In this document: in pieces, positions 26,734 through 34,564 of the stretch
Position numbering within the stretch: position 1 is the first letter of the stretch
How the letters are laid out: each line of letters begins with the position of its first letter
DNA from: a virus
Virus record (IMG/VR): IMGVR_UViG_3300044624_003021
Coordinates: 17,666 to 81,665 of that record
Length of the DNA stretch: 64,000 nt
Strand: one strand, 5' to 3'
Notes under the pieces: generated by a model
Seen by the model: the letters and a program-made list of their open reading frames with translations, nothing else
What the model was told of the DNA's origin: nothing
Databases searched by the model: none
Program-made: the position numbers and the translations under genes

Positions 26734-27858
26734 TTATCTAACTCTCACAAATTTTTTGTACTTATTATCTTTTCCCTTAATAACTCTCATTTGTAAATCA
26801 CTATTTGGTAAAATAGTTTGCCAATCAATTATCATTTCGGTACAAGGACCAAGATAATCTCCGTGATTTAGGTGTGCCTGAACCGCATTTTGATTCACAT
26901 AAATTGTATGATAAGAACCATTACCCGTTCCATGACAAATCGCAACTTTGTGACAATCATCGTCATCTTCATCATCTTCATCCTCATCTTCATCGTCCTC
27001 ATCTTCGTCCTCATCTTCATCGTCCTCATCTTCATCCTCATCTTCATCGTCCTCATCTTCATCGTCCTCATCTTCATCGTCATCGTCATCACCAGGTGGG
27101 ATAACAATATTGATTCCAATAATTTGTTCAAATGTTGACACATTACCACAAGCGTCAGTTGCGGTATAATTTCTTATAATGTTATTTGCTGAATATTCTA
27201 AATCGCTATAAATTAAATTTATTGATGAACAATTATCTGTCACAGTTACAAACGAAGTATCAATATTATCATCTTCATTAACCTCCAAATAAATTGGACC
27301 TGTAATAACCGGCGGTGTCATATCAATAGATGTTATTGTTTGTGACGAGATAGAAGTATTTCCACAAAAATCAACGGCCTCCCAAACCCTAGTATAGATT
27401 GTAGAACAACTATCAACATTTTGAATTATGTTATAATAAGTTAGTACAAAATCACTACAGTTGTCTGTGACTTGGGGGTCATCGAATATAATTGAGTCAC
27501 CACATTCCACTGTACGATTGACCAAAGGTACAAAAAGTGGCGAAGTTTCATCAACAACGTGAATTATTTGACTCTCCACTGATTGATTTCCAAAGTTATC
27601 AAAAGCTCGATATACTCTAAAAACATCATAATTGTTTTCACAAATACCGGTCGTAACTTCTTCATACCAAGCAATCTCAACACTATCATCACACTCATCA
27701 AGTGCTACAGGAAATACAACACTCAAATCAACATCACAAGAAATGGTAACTTCAGGTTCAAAGTTGATAAAATAAGGATTAATGGAATCATTTTCACACT
27801 GTGAAAATAAATTTATCGTTAAAAAAGATAAACTGAGAAGTAAAATTAGGTTTTTCAT
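26734..27858 (-). CDS. Secreted HYR/Ig-like repeat protein with Asp/Glu tract
   Basis: A 374-aa protein with a signal peptide ending LFSQ. Three repeats follow the HYR-like pattern (ending DNFGNQSVESQII, VDFCGNTSISSQTI and TDACGNVSTFEQII), each with paired Cys. Residues about 255-304 are almost only Asp and Glu. A C-terminal block with CHKVAICHGTGN and AVQAHLNHGDYLGPC is a known ending of secreted Bacteroidota proteins. It is probably exported and possibly calcium-binding; a cell-surface role is inferred. No T9SS sorting domain is obvious. Confidence 0.75.
   Translation of the reverse strand: MKNLILLLSLSFLTINLFSQCENDSINPYFINFEPEVTISCDVDLSVVFPVALDECDDSVEIAWYEEVTTGICENNYDVFRVYRAFDNFGNQSVESQIIHVVDETSPLFVPLVNRTVECGDSIIFDDPQVTDNCSDFVLTYYNIIQNVDSCSTIYTRVWEAVDFCGNTSISSQTITSIDMTPPVITGPIYLEVNEDDNIDTSFVTVTDNCSSINLIYSDLEYSANNIIRNYTATDACGNVSTFEQIIGINIVIPPGDDDDDEDEDDEDEDDEDEDEDEDDEDEDEDEDDEDEDEDDEDDDDCHKVAICHGTGNGSYHTIYVNQNAVQAHLNHGDYLGPCTEMIIDWQTILPNSDLQMRVIKGKDNKYKKFVRVR
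26955..27093 (-). repeat. Acidic microsatellite encoding Asp/Glu tract
   Basis: Irregular copies of a unit close to CATCTTCATCGTCCT on the plus strand, encoding the Asp/Glu tract. It is prone to slippage. Confidence 0.85.
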
Positions 27859-27943
27859 AGAATTTTAGTTTTAGAGTTAAATAATAATGTATAATTTGAG
27901 ATATATCAAACATACTCAAGATAAATATTTTTATAAAAAATAA

Positions 27944-27968
27944 AAACCACACCTATTGGTGTGGTTTA
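27944..27968. terminator. Intrinsic terminator
   Basis: AAACCACACC and GGTGTGGTTT form a 10-bp hairpin with a TATT loop; it follows the minus-strand secreted gene at 27990-28490. Confidence 0.85.
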
Positions 27969-27989
27969 ACTCCATCCCCGACCTTAAAT

Positions 27990-28490
27990 TTATTTTTTAC
28001 TCCCAAAGGTTTTAATGGTAAAATACCAACTTGGTTTTATATGTTTTGGGTCTTGTATGACCACATATATTCTACCATTTTCTAATCCCGTATAATCATC
28101 AGAAAACGCATCTTTACCAACAGTAACTGTCCAAATATATCCATCTTCATCCTTTACCATACTTTGAATATACATTGAGTATTTGCTGAACCACTTCTCA
28201 CCCATAAATCCATTATTGGGTAATCCTTCAGAACTTAACTTAACCTTATTTGGGTATTTGATTCCAATCAATGTTCCCTTTTTAGAGATGTCAACATATA
28301 TGGCATGTTTATTTGGCCTAACTTTTTTAATATCCCAAGTTATTGAGATAGTATCAGGAGCGACGAATGTGCCTTCCTCAAAAGTTTGAACAAGCCATAA
28401 ATCGGACTTAAAAGATACTGGGTCTTTAAAAGTTTGTGAAAAGGCATTGATACTCAAAATTGTACATAGTACAAAAAATACGTGTTTCAT
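27990..28490 (-). CDS. Unknown secreted protein
   Basis: A 166-aa protein with a signal peptide ending AFSQ. The mature part is beta-rich with many Lys and aromatic residues. No family recognised. It is followed by a strong terminator and preceded by the tRNA-Ile, so it forms its own unit. Confidence 0.75.
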   Translation of the reverse strand: MKHVFFVLCTILSINAFSQTFKDPVSFKSDLWLVQTFEEGTFVAPDTISITWDIKKVRPNKHAIYVDISKKGTLIGIKYPNKVKLSSEGLPNNGFMGEKWFSKYSMYIQSMVKDEDGYIWTVTVGKDAFSDDYTGLENGRIYVVIQDPKHIKPSWYFTIKTFGSKK

Positions 28491-28557
28491 TGTTAGGTTT
28501 TATAGTAAATATCTTGAACAAAACGCGAGTTAGATATGAACTATAGTTTTTCAGTTG

Positions 28558-28631
28558 TAGTCGGAGTGGGAGTTGAACCCACGACCATCACGGTATAAGC
28601 GTGCAACTCTAACCACCTGAGCTATCCGACT
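28558..28631 (-). tRNA. tRNA-Ile(TAT)
   Basis: A 74-nt cloverleaf with acceptor AGTCGGA/TCCGACT, anticodon loop CTTATAC (anticodon UAU) and T-arm GTGGG/CCCAC. The outermost anticodon-stem pair is G-A. It would read AUA, a codon favoured by this AT-rich genome. CCA is not encoded. Confidence 0.88.
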
Positions 28632-28843
28632 ATGTTTCCCCACCTTGAGATTATTGGTGAGTAGATTTATCGGTTTTCTATTTCTTAAAAACCTGCTGGT
28701 CTTACCCGTTAAAAACATCCAACACTACTGGGAGGGAATGTGTCTATCCCTTTATCCCACGATGTCCCACTCGCGCCGTAGACATTCTGCGGAATCATTC
28801 TTTAAGTCTTGATTCGAAGACTCTGAGTATCTCTTACTCATTG
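28632..28843 (-). other. Structured spacer between tRNA-Ile and a tRNA-like element
   Basis: No gene. Hairpins GAGTA/TACTC and AGTCTT/AAGACT and several G/C-rich helices are visible on the minus strand, suggesting a further stable RNA or a processed spacer. Confidence 0.45.
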
Positions 28844-28952
28844 TAGTCAGGACAAGAATCGAACTTGTATAGTCACCTCCTTGATTCACGTCCGATTGGG
28901 AGGATTACTGAACTCGTGATACAACTACTGGCGCCAATTCCGCCACCTGACT
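28844..28952 (-). tRNA. tRNA-like element without recognisable anticodon arm
   Basis: The acceptor AGTCAGG/CCTGACT and T-arm ACAAG-TTCGATT-CTTGT are perfect, and a D-like arm TGGCG/CGCCA is present. The span is 109 nt. Scanning the central 61 nt by eye finds no 5-bp stem with a 7-nt loop. Instead TCACG/CGTGA and CCTCC/GGAGG can pair in an interleaved (pseudoknot) order. It may be a tRNA-like stable RNA or a degenerate tRNA. Confidence 0.5.
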
Positions 28953-29050
28953 ATTGGGTTATTTAACGTCACTACTTTATTAAACCTCGGTATCATTGAG
29001 GTATCTACACCCCTCATTTAATAAATCGTCACCCATTTGACGAGCCTCTG

Positions 29051-29123
29051 TAGTCAGGACAGGAATCGAACCTGTATTCCCTAATTAAGCGTTAGGTACT
29101 TTACCAGTTAAGTACACCTGACT
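29051..29123 (-). tRNA. tRNA-like element, possible Lys(CTT), atypical
   Basis: Acceptor AGTCAGG/CCTGACT, D-arm with AACTGGTAA, T-arm ACAGG-TTCGATT-CCTGT. The best anticodon arm is CCTAA-CGCTTAA-TTAGG, with anticodon CTT but G at position 33 instead of the near-universal U. Either an odd tRNA or a tRNA-like RNA; its acceptor equals that of the element at 28844-28952. Confidence 0.5.
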
Positions 29124-29602
29124 ATGTTGGGTGGGTTAATGAGTGGTTTCCCCCACCTCTTTTTACTCTGTATCAATCTACTTGCGAAGTAGTATCAACC
29201 TGCGCCACTCTGTGAATTTTTAGGGTGAGAAACCCTATGTGTTGTAGTGATGACTCTAGTGTCACTAAGCTCTACTCCTTTCCTTTCTCAAGGGAACAAC
29301 ACATTAAGTTTAGGTAAGGGGAAGATGGTCGAGTGGACAACCCCTTTTACGATTGGCATTACTTCAGGTGAATACCTGCCAACTCCGATTATACCAGTCG
29401 GTATCCACTCTCAAACTATTGGTATAATCATTCCCCAATCAACCTATAATGTGGTCGGTGGGGGAGGAATAAGAGCGACTTATTCCCTTAAAGCTCTACT
29501 TGTCGTTTATCCATCGTGTTTTAAAAACACCGTAGCTACGTTTGACTTGGATATATCTAACTTTCGTCTGCCACCCCACCTTTTAAATATTTTTAAAGAA
29601 CT
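29124..29602 (-). ncRNA. Second structured non-coding RNA, about 0.5 kb
   Basis: No convincing gene. The minus strand shows GGTGGGG closing with CCCCACC over about 120 nt, GAGTGGA/TCCACTC, TTGGCA/TGCCAA with inner CAGGT/ACCTG, TGTGTTGT/ACAACACA, TAGGGT/ACCCTA and CTACTT/AAGTAG. It starts at a TATATTTG box (29607-29614) followed by a boxA-like sequence (29591-29604) and leads into three tRNA or tRNA-like elements, the same layout as the RNA at 24002-24892. Confidence 0.6.
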
Positions 29603-29606
29603 TCTA

Positions 29607-29614
29607 CAAATATA
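29607..29614 (-). promoter_or_regulatory. Host-type -7 box of the second RNA operon
   Basis: TATATTTG on the minus strand. GAAGTTCTTTAAAA at 29591-29604 follows directly and resembles boxA. No clear TTTG at -33. Confidence 0.5.
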
Positions 29615-29617
29615 CGA

Positions 29618-29950
29618 CTATTTTTCCAATTCACCTAATTCTTCTTTCAATCTTTTCAAAAAACTTTCTTCTCCATCATCGCCCGATAACAACCAATCAA
29701 TACGTTGAGCATAAACTGCGGCGACTCTAAGAACTTTCATACCCTCCTTGAATTTTTCAATTACCTCATCAGGATATTTGTAATGACTTAAATCTTCAGG
29801 ATATTTCTCATACCAATCATCCCCACGCCATCCTTCTTCTTTGAGTTCCTCTCGTGTTTTTTCACGACCATTTTTCTCAATCAGTTTCTCAACGTCATCG
29901 GCAATTTGTTCAATATGCCATTGTTTGTAGTCGAATGCTCCTCCTGACAT
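29618..29950 (-). CDS. Small conserved phage protein (MSGGAFDY family)
   Basis: A 110-aa acidic, helical protein. The start MSGGAFDYKQWHIEQIADDVE and the ending RIDWLLSGDDGEESFLKRL are typical of a widespread family of small phage proteins of unknown function. Confidence 0.75.
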   Translation of the reverse strand: MSGGAFDYKQWHIEQIADDVEKLIEKNGREKTREELKEEGWRGDDWYEKYPEDLSHYKYPDEVIEKFKEGMKVLRVAAVYAQRIDWLLSGDDGEESFLKRLKEELGELEK

Positions 29951-29951
29951 T

Positions 29952-30134
29952 TTATATTTCTTTTAATTGTGATTTAGAACATGCTTTACCGAAACTGAAT
30001 GCTCCTTGACTATCGTGACCACCAGGAATTTGATTATAGTATTTTCCATCGGTCATTGATAATTCAAGCCATACAGCCTTTGATGGGTTAAGTTTTTCAC
30101 CACATCTTTCACACCATATTGTTTCTTGTTTCAT
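29952..30134 (-). CDS. Small zinc-finger-like protein
   Basis: A 60-aa protein with CERCGEKL near the N-terminus and a later Cys. It could bind one metal ion. TAAATTTG lies 4 nt before the ATG, so the mRNA may be leaderless. Confidence 0.65.
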   Translation of the reverse strand: MKQETIWCERCGEKLNPSKAVWLELSMTDGKYYNQIPGGHDSQGAFSFGKACSKSQLKEI

Positions 30135-30157
30135 TGGACAAATTTAAGTATTTAATT

Positions 30158-30298
30158 TTAAACCACCAAATCTTTTTTTGAGAATTTCATAAACTCATAA
30201 CCTTCTTGAAACATTCTATCCAATAACTCAACGGTTATCTCGTCAAGGTCAATCATTCCAATCATTTTGTTTTTCTTGTATACTCCGATGTATTCCAT
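30158..30298 (-). CDS. Small unknown protein
   Basis: A 46-aa frame (MEYIGVYKKNKMIGMIDLDE...) with balanced composition, fed by a TATCTTTG box about 26 nt upstream of the ATG. It fills the gap between two genes. Confidence 0.55.
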   Translation of the reverse strand: MEYIGVYKKNKMIGMIDLDEITVELLDRMFQEGYEFMKFSKKDLVV

Positions 30299-30357
30299 AG
30301 TTTTTAGTTTTAAGTAGACAAAGATACAACAAATTAGGTTACGATAAGATTAAGTTA

Positions 30358-30840
30358 TTAACAAATTTTGAATGCGAAATTAATCACTCGTTTCTTCATT
30401 GTTGCGTCAGATGCGTTTCCAACGACTTGACCATCAATGATTGAAAATGCGTGACCACGAACAACCACAAGATACTTACCAACAGGATATTTCTTAATAA
30501 ACGTACTGGTGGTCATATTACGTTTAACCATTTGACCTTTGGACTTAACATCATATTTCATATGTCCGTACTGGTTACCCAAATTTGAGAATGATTTTCC
30601 ATTAATCAGAATTTTATTGTCAACCATATGACGCATACCACCGACAAAGTTTCTTGTTCCTTCAAAGTTTTTACGGAACCAAATCTTTGCAACAAACTTG
30701 TGAGCCTCATCATAATGCATTTCAAATGATGACGAGATGGCTCTTACGACACAATCATTTTTTTCGGTTTTGGCAATTGTTGAATCAGAGTATCCAATAA
30801 TCGCCTCTTTTGTGGGTATGTATTTGATTTCGTTATTCAT
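30358..30840 (-). CDS. Possible papain-like cysteine peptidase of phage type
   Basis: A 160-aa protein from the ATG at 30840; an upstream ATG at 30867 would place the promoter inside the gene. NDCVVRAISSSF provides a Cys at the start of a helix and VVVRGHAFSIIDG a His in a strand, the order of C39/papain-like folds common in phages. TATATTTG is 4 nt upstream of the chosen start. The catalytic assignment is tentative. Confidence 0.65.
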   Translation of the reverse strand: MNNEIKYIPTKEAIIGYSDSTIAKTEKNDCVVRAISSSFEMHYDEAHKFVAKIWFRKNFEGTRNFVGGMRHMVDNKILINGKSFSNLGNQYGHMKYDVKSKGQMVKRNMTTSTFIKKYPVGKYLVVVRGHAFSIIDGQVVGNASDATMKKRVINFAFKIC

Positions 30841-30892
30841 ACCACAAATATACGGCGAACAACTCATCCCACAAAATTAAGTTATTAACAAA

Positions 30893-30919
30893 AAAAATAC
30901 CACCCGAAGGTGGTATTTT
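30893..30919. terminator. Intrinsic terminator
   Basis: AAATACCACC and GGTGGTATTT with a CGAA loop, between two minus-strand genes. Confidence 0.85.
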
Positions 30920-30932
30920 CTTTTTTGGTCGA

Positions 30933-31961
30933 TTATTGGACCACAAATTTGTTTGTGGACGTTATTGTACCATTTCGGTCAACCGTGTTAAGAACGTAGA
31001 TTCCCGAAGAAAGTAATGATTTAACATCAATAACAACTTTACTTTGGTTTACATTTTCTTCATATACAATTTGACCTGACAAATTCATAATTCTTAGTTT
31101 TTGACCACTATAATCGTTCAGACCAGACAAATCAATATTAATAACATCTGTAGTTGGGTTGGGGAATACATCAATGTTTATAACTATGTTGGGGTTATCA
31201 GTATTAGTTGGGTTTTGGGAATTTGAATCTCTATAAAGTTTAAAAACTTCATCCTCATTCAAATCTCGATTCCACATTCCTACATCATCTAAATTACCTG
31301 ATAAAAATCTGTACATATTACCTTGGAAATTATCAGCTCCAAAAAATAAATTATTTTCAGATGGACAAATATCACCATATGTAGTTTGTTCACCGGTTAA
31401 TACTCCATTAACATACATTTTTCCACCATTTACAGGACTATGAGTAAAGACTAAGAAATGCCATTTATCATCAGCAGTACAAGTTCCACCATTAACATTA
31501 TTACCATTAATTGTATTCATATTAGTTGATGATATAAAGTTATTATCACCTATCAACATTGTATATGAATCAAAAGACCCTCCATTACATACATCAAAGT
31601 ATGAAAAAAACCATTTAGTAACAATTCCTTGGTAATCATCTACACTACTACCGACAGGTTTTTTTAACCATACAGAAATTGATAACGATGGGACGTTAGA
31701 AATACTTTCAGAATTATCGACCAAAATAAAATTATCAATTCCATTAAAATTATAGGCCATATCAGAATTACCAAATCTATCCATAGTTAAAGACGAACCA
31801 AAAACCTGTCCGTGGTTTTGATTTCCACTTTCATCATTGGCATTACCGTCAAACGGCCACCAACCGATAAGACCATTTGTTGGTAAATAATTTGGTACTT
31901 GAGATACAATCAAGTTGTAATAAAAAAGAGAAATTAATGTAAAAAAAATTGTTTTTTTCAT
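30933..31961 (-). CDS. Secreted LamG-domain protein with type IX secretion sorting domain
   Basis: A 342-aa protein: signal peptide ending IVSQ; residues about 30-245 are a LamG/concanavalin-like fold (GLIGWWPFDGNANDESGN, SISVWLKK, DDVGMWNRDLNEDE); residues about 262-342 form a type A Por/T9SS C-terminal domain (NIDVFPNPTTDVINID, LSSGIYVL, TNKFVVQ). In Bacteroidota this tail sends proteins through the type IX machinery to the cell surface. The ligand is unknown, perhaps a glycan. Presence in a phage implies use of the host's T9SS. Confidence 0.88.
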   Translation of the reverse strand: MKKTIFFTLISLFYYNLIVSQVPNYLPTNGLIGWWPFDGNANDESGNQNHGQVFGSSLTMDRFGNSDMAYNFNGIDNFILVDNSESISNVPSLSISVWLKKPVGSSVDDYQGIVTKWFFSYFDVCNGGSFDSYTMLIGDNNFISSTNMNTINGNNVNGGTCTADDKWHFLVFTHSPVNGGKMYVNGVLTGEQTTYGDICPSENNLFFGADNFQGNMYRFLSGNLDDVGMWNRDLNEDEVFKLYRDSNSQNPTNTDNPNIVINIDVFPNPTTDVINIDLSGLNDYSGQKLRIMNLSGQIVYEENVNQSKVVIDVKSLLSSGIYVLNTVDRNGTITSTNKFVVQ

Positions 31962-32130
31962 GTTATATATATTTTAAATTATTGAATACAAATTAAAGTC
32001 ATTTTTTTTAAACTGCCAAATTTTTTATGTGTTTGGTTAAATGTTGATTCCAAAGTAAGACGTAAATAAAATGGAATTATTCCATCTTTTCTTACATAAG
32101 TTGATATTACGATTGCTAATTTAATAATTA
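31962..32130. other. AT-rich intergenic region
   Basis: No gene, tRNA, terminator or clear promoter seen. Confidence 0.5.
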
Positions 32131-32916
32131 TTAATCTTGATTTTTTTTATAAAATCTATTTTCTTCAGGTTGATACCATTCATCTAATGAAGCCGGTACC
32201 CTTGAAGAATATCCCAGAAATTGTTGCATTTTAGGAGTAAAGGTGTTCATAATATCATACCCTAAAGCTCTTGGGTAATCAAGTAATTGTTTCATAAATG
32301 ACCTACTTATAGTTATTGGTATTGCTCGTCTATTTTTATTAGTTTTGTTAGGTGATGACGAATGCCATACATTAGAATTAAATATTAATATGTCTCCTCT
32401 ATTTCCTGTCGCCTGATATGAGTTTGAAAAAAATTCTGAATCGGATGGTTTTTCCTCACTTAAATGAGAACCTGATAGTAAAAAAGTTCCACCATTTTCT
32501 AAAGTAAAATCGTCAACCATAACTAAACAATTAATCATAATTGGGAAATCTCCCGAGTAAAACCTCAAATCTCTGTGGATAATTGATGAAAAATTTGGTT
32601 TAAATGGTAGGTTATTTAACGCACTAAATGAATTTAAGATACAGTTACTTTTAAAAAAATTATTTTGTAGTGAATCAATAAATCCATTGTCAAGTAATAC
32701 TTGTAAAAATTCAATGAAAATCTTACTGTCTAAAATAGCGTGGAGAGCAACTCCATCTGAGTTTATTTCATTATTATTACTTATTTGAATATTTCTATGT
32801 TTAACAAAAGATTTATCCATCTCTTCAGAAAGCATATCTAACCATTCTGTGCTAACTTGATTTTTAATTATAGTATGACCTTTCATACTTAATTCATTTA
32901 ATTGGTCAATTGTCAT
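32131..32916 (-). CDS. Phytanoyl-CoA dioxygenase-like Fe(II)/2-oxoglutarate oxygenase
   Basis: A 261-aa protein with the PhyH-family iron site: His114-x-Asp116 (IIHRDLRF), distal His185 (NVWHSSSPN), and a 2-oxoglutarate-binding Arg at 196-197. The segment TFLLSGSHLSEEKPS is also typical. It would hydroxylate a small molecule, a sugar or a protein. The start overlaps the end of the acetyltransferase gene by 4 nt, so it belongs to the three-gene sugar-type operon. Confidence 0.85.
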   Translation of the reverse strand: MTIDQLNELSMKGHTIIKNQVSTEWLDMLSEEMDKSFVKHRNIQISNNNEINSDGVALHAILDSKIFIEFLQVLLDNGFIDSLQNNFFKSNCILNSFSALNNLPFKPNFSSIIHRDLRFYSGDFPIMINCLVMVDDFTLENGGTFLLSGSHLSEEKPSDSEFFSNSYQATGNRGDILIFNSNVWHSSSPNKTNKNRRAIPITISRSFMKQLLDYPRALGYDIMNTFTPKMQQFLGYSSRVPASLDEWYQPEENRFYKKNQD

Positions 32917-33578
32917 TTTAAAAATTTTTCTCCTTTTATTCTTTTTCTAATTATTTTAGCCGGATTACCATACGCTAAAACATCGTCAGGTAAAGATTTA
33001 ATTACTAAACTTCCAGCACCAACAACAGTATTATCTCCTATTTCTAATCTATCTAAAACAGTGACTCCCAGAGTAATTGCCGAATATTTACCAATTTTTA
33101 CATAACCTCCAGTAATTGAACCCGCGGAAATACTTGCAAAGTCTGATATTATATTATCATGTTCAACCTGAGCCCCTGTTGCAAAAAAAGTAAAGTCACC
33201 AATTTTTGATTTTGGGTTAAATATACATCCGGCCATAGCCACAATCCCAACACCCATCTCAGTTGTATTACCAATGATTACTGATGGATGTATTGCGTTA
33301 ACAAATTTGAAATTAGGAACCATTGAAATTATTTTTTCATGTACGTAATACCTAGTCCAATTCTCACCTATTGATATTACACCTCCATAAACTTCATATT
33401 CATTTATTATTTGTTTTAAATTTTCTTCTCTTCCTAAAATTTTATATCCATATTTAATACTACCAATTTCATTTATCGAATCAATAATACCTACAATTTT
33501 ATATTTATTTTCTTTTTCAATAATGTCGATGGTATAATGAGATTGATTACCCCCACCAAATAAAACAATATTTTCCAT
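32913..33578 (-). CDS. NeuD/PglD-type sugar O/N-acetyltransferase
   Basis: A 221-aa protein with an N-terminal Rossmann-like part (ENIVLFGGGNQSHYTIDII) and a C-terminal left-handed beta-helix of hexapeptide repeats (SVIIGNTTEMGVGIVAMAG, ending VVGAGSLVIKSLPDDVLAYGNPAK). This architecture is that of NeuD/PglD acyltransferases acting on nucleotide-linked amino sugars. The upstream aminotransferase would supply the amino group. Confidence 0.87.
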   Translation of the reverse strand: MENIVLFGGGNQSHYTIDIIEKENKYKIVGIIDSINEIGSIKYGYKILGREENLKQIINEYEVYGGVISIGENWTRYYVHEKIISMVPNFKFVNAIHPSVIIGNTTEMGVGIVAMAGCIFNPKSKIGDFTFFATGAQVEHDNIISDFASISAGSITGGYVKIGKYSAITLGVTVLDRLEIGDNTVVGAGSLVIKSLPDDVLAYGNPAKIIRKRIKGEKFLK

Positions 33579-33580
33579 AA

Positions 33581-34225
33581 TTAATTAATTTTAGTGTAGA
33601 TTTTAAATTTAGATAAATCAGGATAAGGTAATTCTAAATCTTCGTTGATAATAGGAATTCCCTTCGAATCATAGAACTGACTAATTAAAAGTAATCCTCT
33701 TGCCGCAATTTCAGGCATCATGTAGAAATTCCATCCGATTACCGGATTTTTATCAAAATCATCATCATGATAACTACATTCATCACGACCGCTAAATCTA
33801 GCCTTTTTAAACCACTTGTAGGCATTTTCATCATCAGTTAAAATAGCACCACCTTTGCCCAATTTTAAATGTTTGTATGGTCCTGTGAAAGATACACACA
33901 TATGTGTGTTTGGAATGTACATGTTATGAGTAAATCTTAACGCACTATCCCAAACTTTAGTTGGATATAACTGATATGCCCCTTTAATCGTATCTCCTTC
34001 CACATTAAAGAATTTAACTTTACCTCCTGCGTGAATTATTTCACAAGGGACCGATGGATATGTCCTACAAGGAATTTCAATATCCATTCCCTTCACATTT
34101 TCATACATCAGAGATAAAAAAAGTGCATTACTTTGATTATCTACTGTAACTACAAACGGAGCTCCGGTATAGTCTGATAATTTTTTTTCAAATTCTTCAG
34201 TTATTTTATGAACGCCTTGTGCCAT
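33581..34225 (-). CDS. Short DegT/DnrJ/EryC1-type PLP aminotransferase
   Basis: A 214-aa protein. The PLP-site region SFTGPYKHLKLGKGGAI contains the expected Lys, and IEIPCRTYPSVPCEIIHAGG matches the family's N-terminal region. It is little more than half the usual 370-aa length; the C-terminal subdomain is missing although the frame is intact. It may be a compact phage form. It starts the operon aminotransferase, acetyltransferase, dioxygenase. Confidence 0.8.
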   Translation of the reverse strand: MAQGVHKITEEFEKKLSDYTGAPFVVTVDNQSNALFLSLMYENVKGMDIEIPCRTYPSVPCEIIHAGGKVKFFNVEGDTIKGAYQLYPTKVWDSALRFTHNMYIPNTHMCVSFTGPYKHLKLGKGGAILTDDENAYKWFKKARFSGRDECSYHDDDFDKNPVIGWNFYMMPEIAARGLLLISQFYDSKGIPIINEDLELPYPDLSKFKIYTKIN

Positions 34226-34310
34226 TTTTCTTATAAAAATCTTTTGTTATTAAGTACCCAAGTCCCATTCCGACCCAAATACCAATTAATAATAATTCTA
34301 ACCCATTCAT
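34206..34310 (-). CDS. Possible small membrane peptide
   Basis: A 34-aa frame with a single membrane segment (LLLIGIWVGMGLGYLI) and a basic tail. It overlaps the start of the aminotransferase by 20 nt. Confidence 0.4.
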   Translation of the reverse strand: MNGLELLLIGIWVGMGLGYLITKDFYKKNGTRRS

Positions 34311-34328
34311 AGTAAATTAAAAAAATTG

Positions 34329-34473
34329 TAGTCAAGGAAGGATTCGAACCTCCACGGGCTGCCATTATAGTGACCACACGCATTGTGCTTTTTTACCCCT
34401 AGTGCTATAACCATCTAGTACGTCTACCTTGAGAGTATGTTTCCGGAGACTCTCAATATTCCGCCACTTGACT
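34329..34473 (-). tRNA. tRNA-like element with inserted hairpin in the D-loop
   Basis: The acceptor AGTCAAG/CTTGACT and T-arm GGAGG-TTCGAAT-CCTTC are intact. The D-loop looks like a tRNA-Leu loop interrupted by a hairpin TGAGAGT/ACTCTCA (GAATAT...AGGTAGACG). The centre contains TTATAG/CTATAA and CACA/TGTG instead of a normal anticodon arm. Span 145 nt. No anticodon can be assigned. Confidence 0.45.
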
Positions 34474-34485
34474 ATGTTTAACTAG

Positions 34486-34559
34486 TGCACCCTGCAGGAT
34501 TCGAACCTGCCACCCAGTGATTATGAGTCACTTGCTCTAACCTAATGAGCTAAGGGTGC
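34486..34559 (-). tRNA. tRNA-Met(CAT), elongator (or Ile2 with modified CAT)
   Basis: A 74-nt cloverleaf: acceptor GCACCCT/AGGGTGC (G1-C72, so not initiator), D-stem GCTC/GAGC, anticodon arm AGTGA-CTCATAA-TCACT, T-arm GCAGG/CCTGC. The anticodon CAT also fits lysidine-modified tRNA-Ile2; bases alone do not settle it. Confidence 0.87.
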
Positions 34560-34564
34560 TTTGG

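Noticed and set aside
26955-27093. CRISPR array
   Set aside because: The repeats are short, coding and without unique spacers. No CRISPR array or cas gene is seen anywhere in the window.
26872-27138. Plus-strand frames of repeated Ile/Phe or His/Leu opposite the acidic tract
   Set aside because: They are mirror images of the Asp/Glu microsatellite and not genes.
29247-29708. A 153-codon plus-strand frame across the second structured RNA
   Set aside because: It overlaps the RNA promoter and the 3' end of a clear minus-strand gene; composition is not convincing.
34329-34473. Second tRNA-Leu with a group I intron
   Set aside because: The element is too short and lacks the group I core segments found at 34615-34816.
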